From: a virus
Strand: one strand, 5' to 3'
DNA length: 64,000 nt
Virus record (IMG/VR): IMGVR_UViG_3300028920_000006
Span: 1 to 64,000 of that record
In this document: positions 17,400 through 26,196 of the stretch, piece after piece
Layout of the letters: every line of letters begins with the position of its first letter
Numbering within the stretch: position 1 is the first letter of the stretch
Translations under genes and position numbers: made by a program
The notes under the pieces: model-generated
Databases searched by the model: none
The model's input: only the letters and a program-made list of their open reading frames with translations
Told to the model about the DNA's origin: nothing

Positions 17400-17905
17400 T
17401 CCGCCCTCGCTCTCTCGTCGTATTCCCGCAGCTTGCGGCCTGCCTCTTCCCAGTTGCGGTTTGCTTCGTCCAACTTGCGGTCTGCCTCGTTCCGCTTGCG
17501 ATATGCCTCATCCCGCTTGCGGTCTGCCTCGTCCCACTTACGTTCTGCCTCGTCCCACTTACGTTCTGCCTCTTTCCACTTGCGGTTTGCCTCGTCCCAG
17601 TTGCGGTTTGCTTCGTCCAACTTGTGGTATGCCTCGTTCCGCTTGCGGTTTGCCTCATCCCACTTGCGGTTTGCTTCGTCCAACTTGCGGTATGCCTCGT
17701 TCCGCTTGCGGTTTGCCTCATCCCGCTTGCGGTCTGCCTCGTCCCACTTGCAGTCTGCTTCGTACCACTTACGTTCTGCCTCTTTCCACTTGCGGCCTGC
17801 TTCATTCCAGTTGCGGTTTACTTTGTCCCACTTACGTTCTGCCTCGTCCCACTTGCGGCTTGCCTCTTCAAACGCCTTAACCAACTTATCGCGTTCGTCG
17901 CTCAT
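17396..17905 (-). CDS. Heptad-repeat coiled-coil protein (long paralogue)
   Basis: After MSDERDKLVKAFEEASRKW the 169-residue chain is about twenty tandem 7-residue units of the type WDEAERK/WDEADRK/RNEAYRK, ending KLREYDERARAE. The DNA is a 21-bp tandem repeat. Perfect heptads predict one long rigid coiled coil or stalk. A shorter paralogue with the same ends lies at 35987-36223. Start ATG 17905. No partner is known; a spacer, tether or antirestriction-type mimic are guesses only. Confidence 0.8.
   Translation of the reverse strand: MSDERDKLVKAFEEASRKWDEAERKWDKVNRNWNEAGRKWKEAERKWYEADCKWDEADRKRDEANRKRNEAYRKLDEANRKWDEANRKRNEAYHKLDEANRNWDEANRKWKEAERKWDEAERKWDEADRKRDEAYRKRNEADRKLDEANRNWEEAGRKLREYDERARAE
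17418..17880. repeat. Degenerate 21-bp tandem repeat
   Basis: About twenty imperfect 21-bp units inside the heptad gene, with a core TTGCGG.CTGCCTCGT.CCAC on the plus strand. Because the unit is a multiple of three and lacks stops, all three leftward frames and several rightward ones stay open. Such arrays expand and contract by recombination or slippage. Confidence 0.8.
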
Positions 17906-18158
17906 GCTTTCCTGCCTTTCGTCTCGACCATCCCTGCCATCTTAGCGCACTCCATGCAGGCTGTTCCGCCGTCGCCATCTGACTACGCGTACCTTGTCCA
18001 TCACTTACCTCCCTGTTCTCCCGGTTGCCAATTGACCATAGACTAGTTTCTGGCCAAGCGGATTCGTCAATCTAGTGTACTCCCCCATAATAAATTATCC
18101 TTCGGGCTCTGTACCGGAATGGCGGTCCGGTATGGACCGCCCCCCGGACCTCTCACCC
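17906..18158. other. Intergenic region with a strong hairpin
   Basis: No convincing gene. On the minus strand a good ribosome-binding site (GGGAGGTAAGTG) precedes an ATG whose frame is only 19 codons. At 18121-18141 an 8-bp perfect stem GGCGGTCC/GGACCGCC closes a 5-base loop; it lacks a clear T-run on either strand. It lies just after the lipoprotein gene, so it could stabilise or end that transcript. Confidence 0.5.
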
Positions 18159-18473
18159 TTACTCTTTTGGCAGGTACTCCTCAAGCAACTCCTTCAGCTT
18201 TTCAGCCGCGTCAGGATTCCCTTCAATGACACTGCTGATTGCCGCCGCAGGAGGAGACTCCACTATCAATACTGCATTGTCGTATATGATAGCGAGTTCC
18301 TCCTCGCTGACTTCCATATCCTCTTCCGCAGCGAGCTCCAACCCCTTCTGAATGAATGCCGCCTTCGTCTGGGGATTATCGGTAATCCCACTCATCGTGC
18401 TACATCCAGCAACGGATATAGCAACAATCAGAATTATTGCAATCATCCAGAGCATGTCTGTTAATGTCTTCAT
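18159..18473 (-). CDS. Small lipoprotein
   Basis: A signal peptide (MLWMIAIILIVAISVAGCS) ends in the lipobox VAGC, so the mature chain should begin at a lipid-modified Cys. The mature 80 residues are acidic and helical, ending LLEEYLPKE. Outer-membrane anchoring is likely. Outer spanin or superinfection-exclusion protein are possible roles; neither is shown by the sequence. Confidence 0.75.
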   Translation of the reverse strand: MKTLTDMLWMIAIILIVAISVAGCSTMSGITDNPQTKAAFIQKGLELAAEEDMEVSEEELAIIYDNAVLIVESPPAAAISSVIEGNPDAAEKLKELLEEYLPKE

Positions 18474-18477
18474 ATTA

Positions 18478-19923
18478 TCACCTCCTTTCAGTTTGGTCTG
18501 TTGTTAAGTCTATACCTTCCTCAGCCCATCTACCTTCCCATTCGGATGGGTTGTACTTGTAGATCAAGTTCCCTTCGGTGTCCTTGCCCACAGGAAGCAT
18601 CTTACCAGCATAGAAGTTCCGCGGGTTGCCTCCACTGTTAAGATTGTTCCACTGCTCCCTGAGTATATGCCGCAACGTAATGACGGCCCTTTCCCCTGTA
18701 GTTCTCCCTATGACACCGACGTGTTCATTCCCCAGCCTGGGATCGTCCAGGTATGTAGAATCCTCAGAGAAAATTTGACTGAAGTAGAATTTCATACGCT
18801 TGCCGGTTTTGGCATAACGACGTCTGGCTTCTACCAAGAAGTTTGAAGTCTGGTTTTTATTCCAGTTCAATAGACCGGGGTTCAACCCCGTGTGAGGTAG
18901 AGCACAACAGTTCCCACTCATGGACAATTCTTTGAAGTCTTGGTCATAGTTCGTAAACAGAATCCCATTTTTCTTACAGAACAGGTACAGGCGTTTAGAA
19001 TGTTCTTCCTTCAGGAGTCGGTTGGCTCGTAAGTATGCTCCGCGTTGAGGGTAAGAAAGAGCTTTGTAGTGTGCCAACAGGTTCTTTACCCCAATCAGTC
19101 TGCCTATATGATCCCACCTGAGCTTCGCATTGCCGGAAGCCCTTATGTCCACACATAGATATCCAACGGTCAAGCCTCTTATCTTGGCTTCAGCAAGCCT
19201 TTCCAACATGTTATCTATCCCAATATCACTGATCCCTATTATATACGGGCGCAGACGTGCTATGGTCCAATATCCCATGTCTCCCAGCATCGCAAGGGTT
19301 TCGATTCTCTGGGATGTCGTGGGGGCTCCTATTTCTACTTGTCGTGCCAGCTTGTCGTCTGGGATTGTGACTGTACCTTGGAACGCAAAATTACCTTGTT
19401 TGGCATACCTTTCAAAGACTTTGCGGTACTCCTTGTCCATGATCGTTCTGCCTTTGAAACAGAAGACACAAGGGTAATTCATTTCTCCTAGAGCCTCTAT
19501 GAATCGCAATCCGAACTTGTTCTGCTTTTCAAACCCGCAGAAAGGGTCCGTAAGTGTACCCCAATGGAGAGGGAACTTCTTACTGTAGAAATGTTCGTAC
19601 ATAGCATCATCATATCTAGAATTGGATTCCCCCTTAATGGCCTTCATCTGCTTGTCCACGTCAATACCCTGCAGACCTATATCCTTCCCTCTCCATGTAG
19701 GGTTCGACATCTTAGATATGTGGGAAAAACAATAGCAGCAGGACATCGCACACATATTGTAGCTATCGAAAGCAAGAGGCATGGCACATTCCATCAACAG
19801 TGTAGGGATGTGTGCTCCCTTGTATCCTTTCTTGGCCCGTTGCCCTTTTACTCGCTTCAACCAATAGAAAGAATCCTTAATTACGTCTTGTCCTGGTCCG
19901 CTTCTTTTTCTTTTCCTTTTCAT
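18478..19923 (-). CDS. Radical SAM enzyme of the SplB / photoproduct-lyase-like group
   Basis: The cluster motif CAMSCCYC (C-x3-C-x2-C) is near residue 58, followed by GTLTDPFCGFEKQNKFGLRF and PCVFCFKGRTI, which match the DP..P.E and TK segments of spore-photoproduct-lyase-like proteins. Length 481 is longer than SplB (about 340). It may repair UV photoproducts or act on another nucleic-acid substrate; the phage also encodes a pyrimidine-dimer glycosylase. Enzyme class is firm, substrate is not. Confidence 0.75.
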   Translation of the reverse strand: MKRKRKRSGPGQDVIKDSFYWLKRVKGQRAKKGYKGAHIPTLLMECAMPLAFDSYNMCAMSCCYCFSHISKMSNPTWRGKDIGLQGIDVDKQMKAIKGESNSRYDDAMYEHFYSKKFPLHWGTLTDPFCGFEKQNKFGLRFIEALGEMNYPCVFCFKGRTIMDKEYRKVFERYAKQGNFAFQGTVTIPDDKLARQVEIGAPTTSQRIETLAMLGDMGYWTIARLRPYIIGISDIGIDNMLERLAEAKIRGLTVGYLCVDIRASGNAKLRWDHIGRLIGVKNLLAHYKALSYPQRGAYLRANRLLKEEHSKRLYLFCKKNGILFTNYDQDFKELSMSGNCCALPHTGLNPGLLNWNKNQTSNFLVEARRRYAKTGKRMKFYFSQIFSEDSTYLDDPRLGNEHVGVIGRTTGERAVITLRHILREQWNNLNSGGNPRNFYAGKMLPVGKDTEGNLIYKYNPSEWEGRWAEEGIDLTTDQTERR

Positions 19924-20693
19924 ATATACTCCAGTATCCCTCCTTTGTCAGATTTACTTAAAAAGTCTTTCACTGCTTTTTTGTTGTTCTTATCTAAAAC
20001 TCTTAGTGCTGCTATCTCACAATACTTTTCCTCGATCTCGATGCCGATTGCCTTGCGGCCAAGGTCTTTCGCAGCGCGCAGCGTCGTGCCGCTGCCCATG
20101 AAGGGGTCGAGGATAGTGTGCAATTTACCGCCCTTGTGATCCGCCACGCCAATACACCAAGAAATAACCTCTGTTGGCTTTTGTGTCGGGTGTACACGTG
20201 GCTCCTTGCGCCGTCCCGGTTCCTGCAGCATACCGTTCCATCGGTATTTCACCCGGCGTACCGCCCCAGGCAGGTTGGTCCAAGCTAATTCGCAATCGGC
20301 AAAGTCCCCAGTATTATCTTTGTCCCACACTAGCCAGCACGACGACGCGGGAACGGGATAATAATTGCCGCCGAAACAAATAGCATGCGCCCCAAGCGTT
20401 AATAGTTCCCAAAGCAACCCCCACTCGACCGCCTGTTTATCCCATTCGTTCGGCCCGTAATCAGTTGCTGCGGCCAGTTTTGTCCGCGAGAGTTGCCGCC
20501 GCTGATCGCCAGCGTTAATTCCATACGGCGGATCCGTCAGCACCAGATCCACCTTCGGCAAGTCCGGCAGTATCTCGCGGCAATCTCCGTGGTAGATTGT
20601 TACCAGTTTGTCTTCGTAGTATGGCTTAGGAAGAGTTCCTTTTTGTCCGCTTCCTTTTCTTGATGAAGAGTACTTTGTCCTTTTCCTTGTCAT
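19920..20693 (-). CDS. DNA methyltransferase, beta class (N4/N6)
   Basis: Motif IV VLTDPPYGIN lies near the N-terminus and motif I ILDPFMGSGTT near the C-terminus, the order of beta-class N6-adenine or N4-cytosine methyltransferases. GIEIEEKYCEIA follows motif I. ATG at 20693 is preferred; an earlier start at 20708 is in frame. The central part is visibly richer in GC and CpG than flanking genes, suggesting recent transfer. There is no partner nuclease, so it probably protects phage DNA from host restriction. Confidence 0.88.
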   Translation of the reverse strand: MTRKRTKYSSSRKGSGQKGTLPKPYYEDKLVTIYHGDCREILPDLPKVDLVLTDPPYGINAGDQRRQLSRTKLAAATDYGPNEWDKQAVEWGLLWELLTLGAHAICFGGNYYPVPASSCWLVWDKDNTGDFADCELAWTNLPGAVRRVKYRWNGMLQEPGRRKEPRVHPTQKPTEVISWCIGVADHKGGKLHTILDPFMGSGTTLRAAKDLGRKAIGIEIEEKYCEIAALRVLDKNNKKAVKDFLSKSDKGGILEYI

Positions 20694-21024
20694 ATCTGAT
20701 CTTCCCACGTTTGAACTCCCGTAGGATTGCCATGAACGGTCTTATGTTGGAAACAGAACGGTTTGCTTGATGACTCACATTAAACACTTCTTCAAACATT
20801 TTAATGGAATCATCATCAGGGAATACAAGCGTCACTGATCTACCACTGGCGGGATGTCTGGCTTCGTACTCAGCTTCTTCCCCTGTATAAGTCGGTAAAG
20901 ATTCCGGCTTGAGCAGAGTACGTTCCAACTTCCGTATCTCGGCTTGTGACTTGCACTTCTTCTTAAGCCGATGGAACTTGACCACCCTGCTTTCGGTGTC
21001 AACAAAGTCACTGATGCCCATCAC
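20626..21024 (-). CDS. Hypothetical protein next to the sliding clamp
   Basis: 132 residues, starting one base after the clamp stop, overlapping the methyltransferase start. Highly basic at its end (KRKRTKRNSS). Its position suggests a clamp-associated role; T4 has the small clamp-loader subunit gp62 near its clamp, but I see no sequence feature that proves this. No family recognised. Confidence 0.65.
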   Translation of the reverse strand: MMGISDFVDTESRVVKFHRLKKKCKSQAEIRKLERTLLKPESLPTYTGEEAEYEARHPASGRSVTLVFPDDDSIKMFEEVFNVSHQANRSVSNIRPFMAILREFKRGKIRYDKEKDKVLFIKKRKRTKRNSS

Positions 21025-21025
21025 C

Positions 21026-21727
21026 TTACTCCGCGATAGGCGTCAGCGCCCAGATGTTCTTCTTGTTCAGCCGCAGTATCACAGGCTTGTTCTCACCCAC
21101 GTACACGGCGGGGAGTTCGTTCTGTAACTGCAAGCAGGTCTGGAGTATCTGCAACAGGAAGTCACCGTTGACTTCTACAGACACATCAGTGTCCAGCTTT
21201 CCCAGCTTGATACGGAACTGCTCTTGGTCGCTGGACTTGCTCTTAAGGTACAGAACACCCTTGGAAGTTTCAAACACAACTCCCTTACTCTTAACCAATC
21301 CCATGTAGTATACGAAGTCCTGCATGGCGTCAGAACTTATACCCACGTTCACTCCCTTGTGCTTCAGGAGCTTGTCCTTGGCCTTTGTATCACTGACTGC
21401 GGTGGGTACTTGATCCACTTCCAGCAGGAGAGAACGTAGCCGTCCATGTCCCTTTCTTGTTATGGTAAGCCAGTCACCCTTTACCGTGATCGTGACTTCA
21501 TCTTCACCTGCGTCGGCAAGTACTTTGCAGATAGTGGGGAGGTTGCCTATCCCAAGTGTTATATCTTCCATGTCTTTGATCTTCCTGCTCAAAGACAAAA
21601 AGACGGTGTTGGACATGTCTATTGCGTCAACACATCCAACACCGTCCTTGACTACCAGTACACATTCGCGGAGCAGACCATTCAAATGCACCCCGCGCAG
21701 AAGATCTCCCAATGCCTTTGTATCCAT
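21026..21727 (-). CDS. Sliding clamp (gp45/PCNA-like processivity factor)
   Basis: 233 residues with the two-domain repeat pattern of gp45-type clamps: VKDGVGCVDAIDMSNTVFLS, IGNLPTICKVLADAGEDEVT, SVEVNGDFLLQILQTC and a C-terminal KPVILRLNKKNIWALTPIAE. It should form a trimeric ring tethering the polymerase. T4 gp45 is 228 residues. The intein-containing loader at 11169-13268 is its likely loader. Start ATG 21727. Confidence 0.85.
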   Translation of the reverse strand: MDTKALGDLLRGVHLNGLLRECVLVVKDGVGCVDAIDMSNTVFLSLSRKIKDMEDITLGIGNLPTICKVLADAGEDEVTITVKGDWLTITRKGHGRLRSLLLEVDQVPTAVSDTKAKDKLLKHKGVNVGISSDAMQDFVYYMGLVKSKGVVFETSKGVLYLKSKSSDQEQFRIKLGKLDTDVSVEVNGDFLLQILQTCLQLQNELPAVYVGENKPVILRLNKKNIWALTPIAE

Positions 21728-21753
21728 GACTATCTCCTAAATCAAAAGAGGAT

Positions 21754-21781
21754 GGGGAACCCCGCGTGCACGGGGTTCCCC
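21754..21781 (-). terminator. Intrinsic terminator upstream of the clamp gene
   Basis: A perfect 11-bp stem (GGGGAACCCCG / CGGGGTTCCCC) with a 6-base loop lies between the acidic-protein gene and the clamp gene. On the leftward strand it is followed by CCTCTTTTGATTT. It should end or weaken transcription from the highly charged protein gene before the clamp. Confidence 0.75.
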
Positions 21782-21799
21782 AGACGAGTTTAGACGGTG

Positions 21800-22875
<1,076 letters not shown>

Positions 22876-22876
<1 letters not shown>

Positions 22877-23055
22877 TATGATACCTTCTTTCCTTTGATG
22901 ATTGCGATGTTAGTGACATTGAATGCTTTTAGTTCTTCCACCCTCCTTTTCATGTTCTTCTTGTTGTACGGCCCGTCGAGCACCGTATCCATTGTTCTTC
23001 TTCCAGGGACCACGATCCAGTAACCCCTGTCTGCCACTGCCAGTTCCTCGTCCAT
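22876..23055 (-). CDS. Small basic protein (59 aa)
   Basis: ATG at 23055 after AAGGAGAGAAGAC; the stop overlaps the next start as TAATG. Sequence includes ADRGYWIVVPGRRTMDTVLD and ends NIAIIKGKKVS, a plausible small alpha/beta fold. Strong site plus coupling make it a confident gene. Function unknown. Confidence 0.75.
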
Positions 23056-23107
23056 GTCTTCTCTCCTTCTTGGTTATGTGATTCCAGTTAGTTCCGTACC
23101 CGAAGTA

Positions 23108-23287
23108 TTATACGTTAGTAACCTCCTTTCGCTTGTGGATTTTCTGGGTGCCGTGGCAAACACAGCACAATGTCAACAGATTGGCCATTGCACAGTTAGT
23201 CTTGTCTCCATCCTTATGATGAACATGAAACCTCCTCTGTCCCCGAACCCATTTACAACCGCAGATTTGACAAGTAGTGTAAAGCAT
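23108..23287 (-). CDS. Minimal HNH endonuclease-like protein (59 aa)
   Basis: Reads CQICG, then FHVHHKDGDKTNCAMANL and CCVCHGTQKIHK, which is the His-His...Asn...His core of an HNH nuclease with two zinc-binding CxxC pairs. There is almost nothing outside the core. ATG at 23287 has only a weak site (GGTGATAGA). It sits just after the helicase gene. It may be a homing-type or structure-specific nicking enzyme. Confidence 0.7.
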   Translation of the reverse strand: MLYTTCQICGCKWVRGQRRFHVHHKDGDKTNCAMANLLTLCCVCHGTQKIHKRKEVTNV

Positions 23288-23294
23288 TATTCTA

Positions 23295-24833
23295 TCACCA
23301 ATACGAAGCTATTAGTGGTCTACCCACTTGCAGACACTGGAGTATTTTTACTGTCCTCCTAGGATCAAATTCTTCTTCCCTAGCCAAGACAGCGTTTACT
23401 CTGAACAGCCCCGCCGCTTTCTCCTCGTCGGTTTGGTTCAGGCCAAACATTACAGTGACATGTCCATACTTGCGTTTATCTTCTGAAAAGTGTTTGCGTT
23501 GCATCAGTGTGGCTTCATAGGAAGCAGCGTCCGTCTGTGTGGCACTGATTACCAGACAGTGACGTTCCTGACTTAGACGCCGCAAAGCCTTCCAAGTGTT
23601 GTTCTGCTGATCCCTTATGTCCTTGCGTTCGTCCCCCGGTTCCGGGGCAAGGATATCTGCATAGTCAACAGTTATGACATCCGGCACAAACCCTTCGTAG
23701 ATTTCCCACCTGTCTAGTATTGCGGTGATGTCCTGTACATTTACAGAACCATTGGGGTGAACAGATAGTCTGAAGTCCCCGGCTACGTTCCGCATGAACC
23801 GTCTGCCCTTTTTGTAACCCTCCCGCCATGGTAGAGGCTCCACAGGCTTCCGTATTTTGTACCACACTGCTCCGCGAAACTTATAGCGTAGCCTAGCTTT
23901 GTTACTTTCATGACACACTGTGCAAGGTCTGTATCCTCTGGGTGCATCCTCAAACCGTTCCACCCCTTGTAAGTCCCGTGTACACTTCCGCGCCGATCTA
24001 CTGCATGACCCTTGTTGGTTGCGCTCACAGTCCAATACAGGTACAAGAATCTCCCCACAATATCTCAGCCGGTTACTTCTACCCGCAAGACGAATGTGGG
24101 TTCTCACTGTCATTTGTGGTCCTGACATATCACCCACTTGAAACTCAGCTACGTTACACTCGCTCGGCATCGCCCTGTGACCTAGTTCGTGTATCATCCA
24201 CGTCTTACCAATTTTTTCCTTCCCCATAAATCCCACAAGCCCTTCACGCACAAAGAACTCATTCATCAATTGACCCGCCGCTCCCGGCAATGAGAACAAT
24301 GGTTCTTCGTTCTGTTCAAAAGCATGGCGTATACGAGCTACATCCGTGTATGGGTTAAACCCGTCCGTAGTGGGACGTTCAACTCTCTTGTAGTTGACAA
24401 GGGCTTGCTCTGCCCGCTTTGCATCCCCCTTGGTTAGTGCTGCTTCTATATCTTCAGATAAATGTTTCAGGCTAGTAGATTTGAATGTTTCTTCTGCTTT
24501 GTCCAGTATGAGACTAGCGTTGAACTTCTTTGCACGTTCGTACTCACCAGATAGCCCTTCCAGGAAATCACCTATCAATTCTACATTGGCATTGTCAGGA
24601 TGCTTTCTGGTCCATGAATTGTAGATGTCCTGTATATGGAGGCGGGGAGGCTTTTTGTATCTGCGGTAATAGTCCAGACACCACTGAGCCACTTGTGGTC
24701 CAAAAGGGATTTGCAAGAACTCTGGTTTGTAGATGGGTTCAATCTCACGGCATACTCTACCGGACACAATCATGCCGGTGAGTATCTGACGCTCATCAGC
24801 ATTGTCTATGCGTTTCCTCTTAACCTTAGCCAT
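23295..24833 (-). CDS. DnaB-like replicative helicase with cysteine-rich insertion
   Basis: RecA-fold helicase: N-terminal helical domain, then VGFMGKEKIGKTWMIHELGH (Walker A), Walker B PDVITVDYADIL, and a glutamine-type sensor VISATQTDAAS. Between them is an insertion of about 100 residues with many Cys (CERNQQGSCSRSARKC, RPCTVC), probably binding zinc and absent from bacterial DnaB. ATG at 24833 follows AAAGGAGAATGTG. It should unwind DNA at the phage fork with the primase at 26239-27141. Confidence 0.85.
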   Translation of the reverse strand: MAKVKRKRIDNADERQILTGMIVSGRVCREIEPIYKPEFLQIPFGPQVAQWCLDYYRRYKKPPRLHIQDIYNSWTRKHPDNANVELIGDFLEGLSGEYERAKKFNASLILDKAEETFKSTSLKHLSEDIEAALTKGDAKRAEQALVNYKRVERPTTDGFNPYTDVARIRHAFEQNEEPLFSLPGAAGQLMNEFFVREGLVGFMGKEKIGKTWMIHELGHRAMPSECNVAEFQVGDMSGPQMTVRTHIRLAGRSNRLRYCGEILVPVLDCERNQQGSCSRSARKCTRDLQGVERFEDAPRGYRPCTVCHESNKARLRYKFRGAVWYKIRKPVEPLPWREGYKKGRRFMRNVAGDFRLSVHPNGSVNVQDITAILDRWEIYEGFVPDVITVDYADILAPEPGDERKDIRDQQNNTWKALRRLSQERHCLVISATQTDAASYEATLMQRKHFSEDKRKYGHVTVMFGLNQTDEEKAAGLFRVNAVLAREEEFDPRRTVKILQCLQVGRPLIASYW

Positions 24834-25186
24834 CACATTCTCCTTTGCGACCCGATGTTGATGCCTAGATTCGATTCCGTGTGGTCCTCAGGCTGGTTGT
24901 CCAATTCGTCTTCCCATCTGCGCTGGTACAACCACGTTCTGGGATGGGGTATGTACCTGAGTTTCGCTTTATCTTCCTTGTCCCATTCGTTGTGCTCCGC
25001 GTGCTTCTCTACGATACGGCATAAGATATTGATGGGAGGTAGTACCGAATAGATACGAGGCCAGAGAATGACACAAGCCTGTTTACCCACCTTCCGCGGG
25101 TATGTCTTCCAGAACTTATCGAAGTCCTCCTGCATCTTGTTTCGCAGGTCCAATGTCTTGCTGAACTTGGTTCGCCTCCTTTTCAT
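24833..25186 (-). CDS. Probable helicase-loader / replication protein
   Basis: Start at ATG 25186 (KRRRTKF). The body has the C-terminal pattern found in many phage replication-initiator and loader proteins: DFDKFWKTYPRKVGKQACVI and YIPHPRTWLYQRRWEDEL. Such proteins bring DnaB-type helicases to the origin. It lies directly upstream of the helicase gene and overlaps it, and follows an AT-rich region with inverted repeats. Moderately confident. Confidence 0.65.
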   Translation of the reverse strand: MKRRRTKFSKTLDLRNKMQEDFDKFWKTYPRKVGKQACVILWPRIYSVLPPINILCRIVEKHAEHNEWDKEDKAKLRYIPHPRTWLYQRRWEDELDNQPEDHTESNLGINIGSQRRM

Positions 25187-25197
25187 TGTGCCTCCTC

Positions 25198-25314
25198 TAT
25201 CCAAAAATATATCCAAAAATTTGCCTCATATATAATACATCAGAATATGAGGGGTGAATATTCACAGGGGAGATAATAATAGTACCCTTTAGGGTACTAC
25301 TATTATTATCCCCC
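25198..25314. other. AT-rich region with direct repeat, palindrome and long hairpin
   Basis: Upstream of the loader-like gene: TATCCAAAAAT occurs twice (25198-25208, 25210-25220), GTGAATATTCAC at 25254-25265 is a perfect palindrome, and 25267-25314 forms a long hairpin (GATAATAATAGTACCC paired with a copy that has a 3-base bulge). No U-run follows, so it is not a typical terminator. It may be a replication origin or an operator region. Confidence 0.55.
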
Positions 25315-25360
25315 TTGTGGGATGAATTTTTACGCCGAATTCGACAAGATGTTGGGTTCC

Positions 25361-25459
25361 TTAACAAAACAACAAAAAGACCTTCCCATAAGACCCCGAC
25401 TGGTAGGTAGACCCAGAGCACAGGGGGTCATTGCCGGCGACCATAATGGTTGTGTCCAT
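25361..25459 (-). CDS. Possible 32-residue peptide
   Basis: ATG at 25459 has a very good site (GGAGGAGTAAGCA) just after the previous stop. The peptide has a polar N-terminus and a hydrophobic end (KVFLLFC). The strong site argues for translation; the sequence itself shows no recognisable domain. Confidence 0.4.
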   Translation of the reverse strand: MDTTIMVAGNDPLCSGSTYQSGSYGKVFLLFC

Positions 25460-25471
25460 TGCTTACTCCTC

Positions 25472-25864
25472 CTACTTTGTTTCAGTCAACAAGTACACAG
25501 TCTTTTTCTTTGCCTTACCCATCCACTTGATGAACGTCTTGCACTTCTGCAATACACGATCAGATTCTGTATCACCGAATGTCATTTTGGTGACAGGGTC
25601 TACAAAGTTCCATTCACCATACCCATAGGGATCATCATATGGTTCAAGTACATACTTGATCAGTACCAGCATTTCGTTAGACCCCGGGACGTAGTGGGAA
25701 TACATTGTGATCCTGATATACTTGTCTTCTTCATCAAGTGACACACCCAATGCTCCAGACAATTGATCAGAACACAAGTGGCTACACTCCCGGAACTTCT
25801 TGTTTGTGAATCTGTAGTAGTTACGTCCAGCCCTCTCCATCCAACCAGTCGTTGCCAGTTTCAT
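25472..25864 (-). CDS. Hypothetical protein (130 aa)
   Basis: Soluble alpha/beta-type protein with KYIRITMYSHYVPGSNEMLV and a basic C-terminus. ATG overlaps the upstream stop (ATGA). No family recognised; its place between primase and helicase-loader genes suggests a replication role. Confidence 0.7.
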   Translation of the reverse strand: MKLATTGWMERAGRNYYRFTNKKFRECSHLCSDQLSGALGVSLDEEDKYIRITMYSHYVPGSNEMLVLIKYVLEPYDDPYGYGEWNFVDPVTKMTFGDTESDRVLQKCKTFIKWMGKAKKKTVYLLTETK

Positions 25865-26196
25865 TCTCCTTCCTCTTCATGTTGTATGATCAATGTAGCC
25901 CCTTCTCCAAGGACACTACAGACCAAGTTGACTTCCTGGTATCCCGCGACCTCCGCCATCGGATCTAGTGAGGTCACAACATTTTCACCTATATCCATGA
26001 CGAATATTTGTGATGCTGGTCTTGGTTCCCCTCCAATAACCACAATCCCGACTCTGATATAAGGACCTGTGTTACCCAAGGATTCGTCCGGCCGGTCTTG
26101 GCGGGGGAATATCTCCCCCAAGAACCCCTGTCCGAATGGTAGGTCCTTTACTTTCCTTGTCCCGTTTGTTCCCTTACCACCATACTTGACTTCCAT
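25861..26196 (-). CDS. Hypothetical protein (111 aa)
   Basis: Beta-rich composition (PYIRVGIVVIGGEPRPASQI, ATLIIQHEEEGE), good site before ATG at 26196 (AGGAGGCGGACT). Coupled by ATGA to the next gene. No family recognised. Confidence 0.7.
   Translation of the reverse strand: MEVKYGGKGTNGTRKVKDLPFGQGFLGEIFPRQDRPDESLGNTGPYIRVGIVVIGGEPRPASQIFVMDIGENVVTSLDPMAEVAGYQEVNLVCSVLGEGATLIIQHEEEGE

Noticed and set aside
17233-17805. A 190-codon leftward frame of KQTASGTRQ-type repeats
   Set aside because: It is the +1 reading of the 21-bp heptad repeat and continues into an out-of-frame reading of the zinc-ribbon gene.
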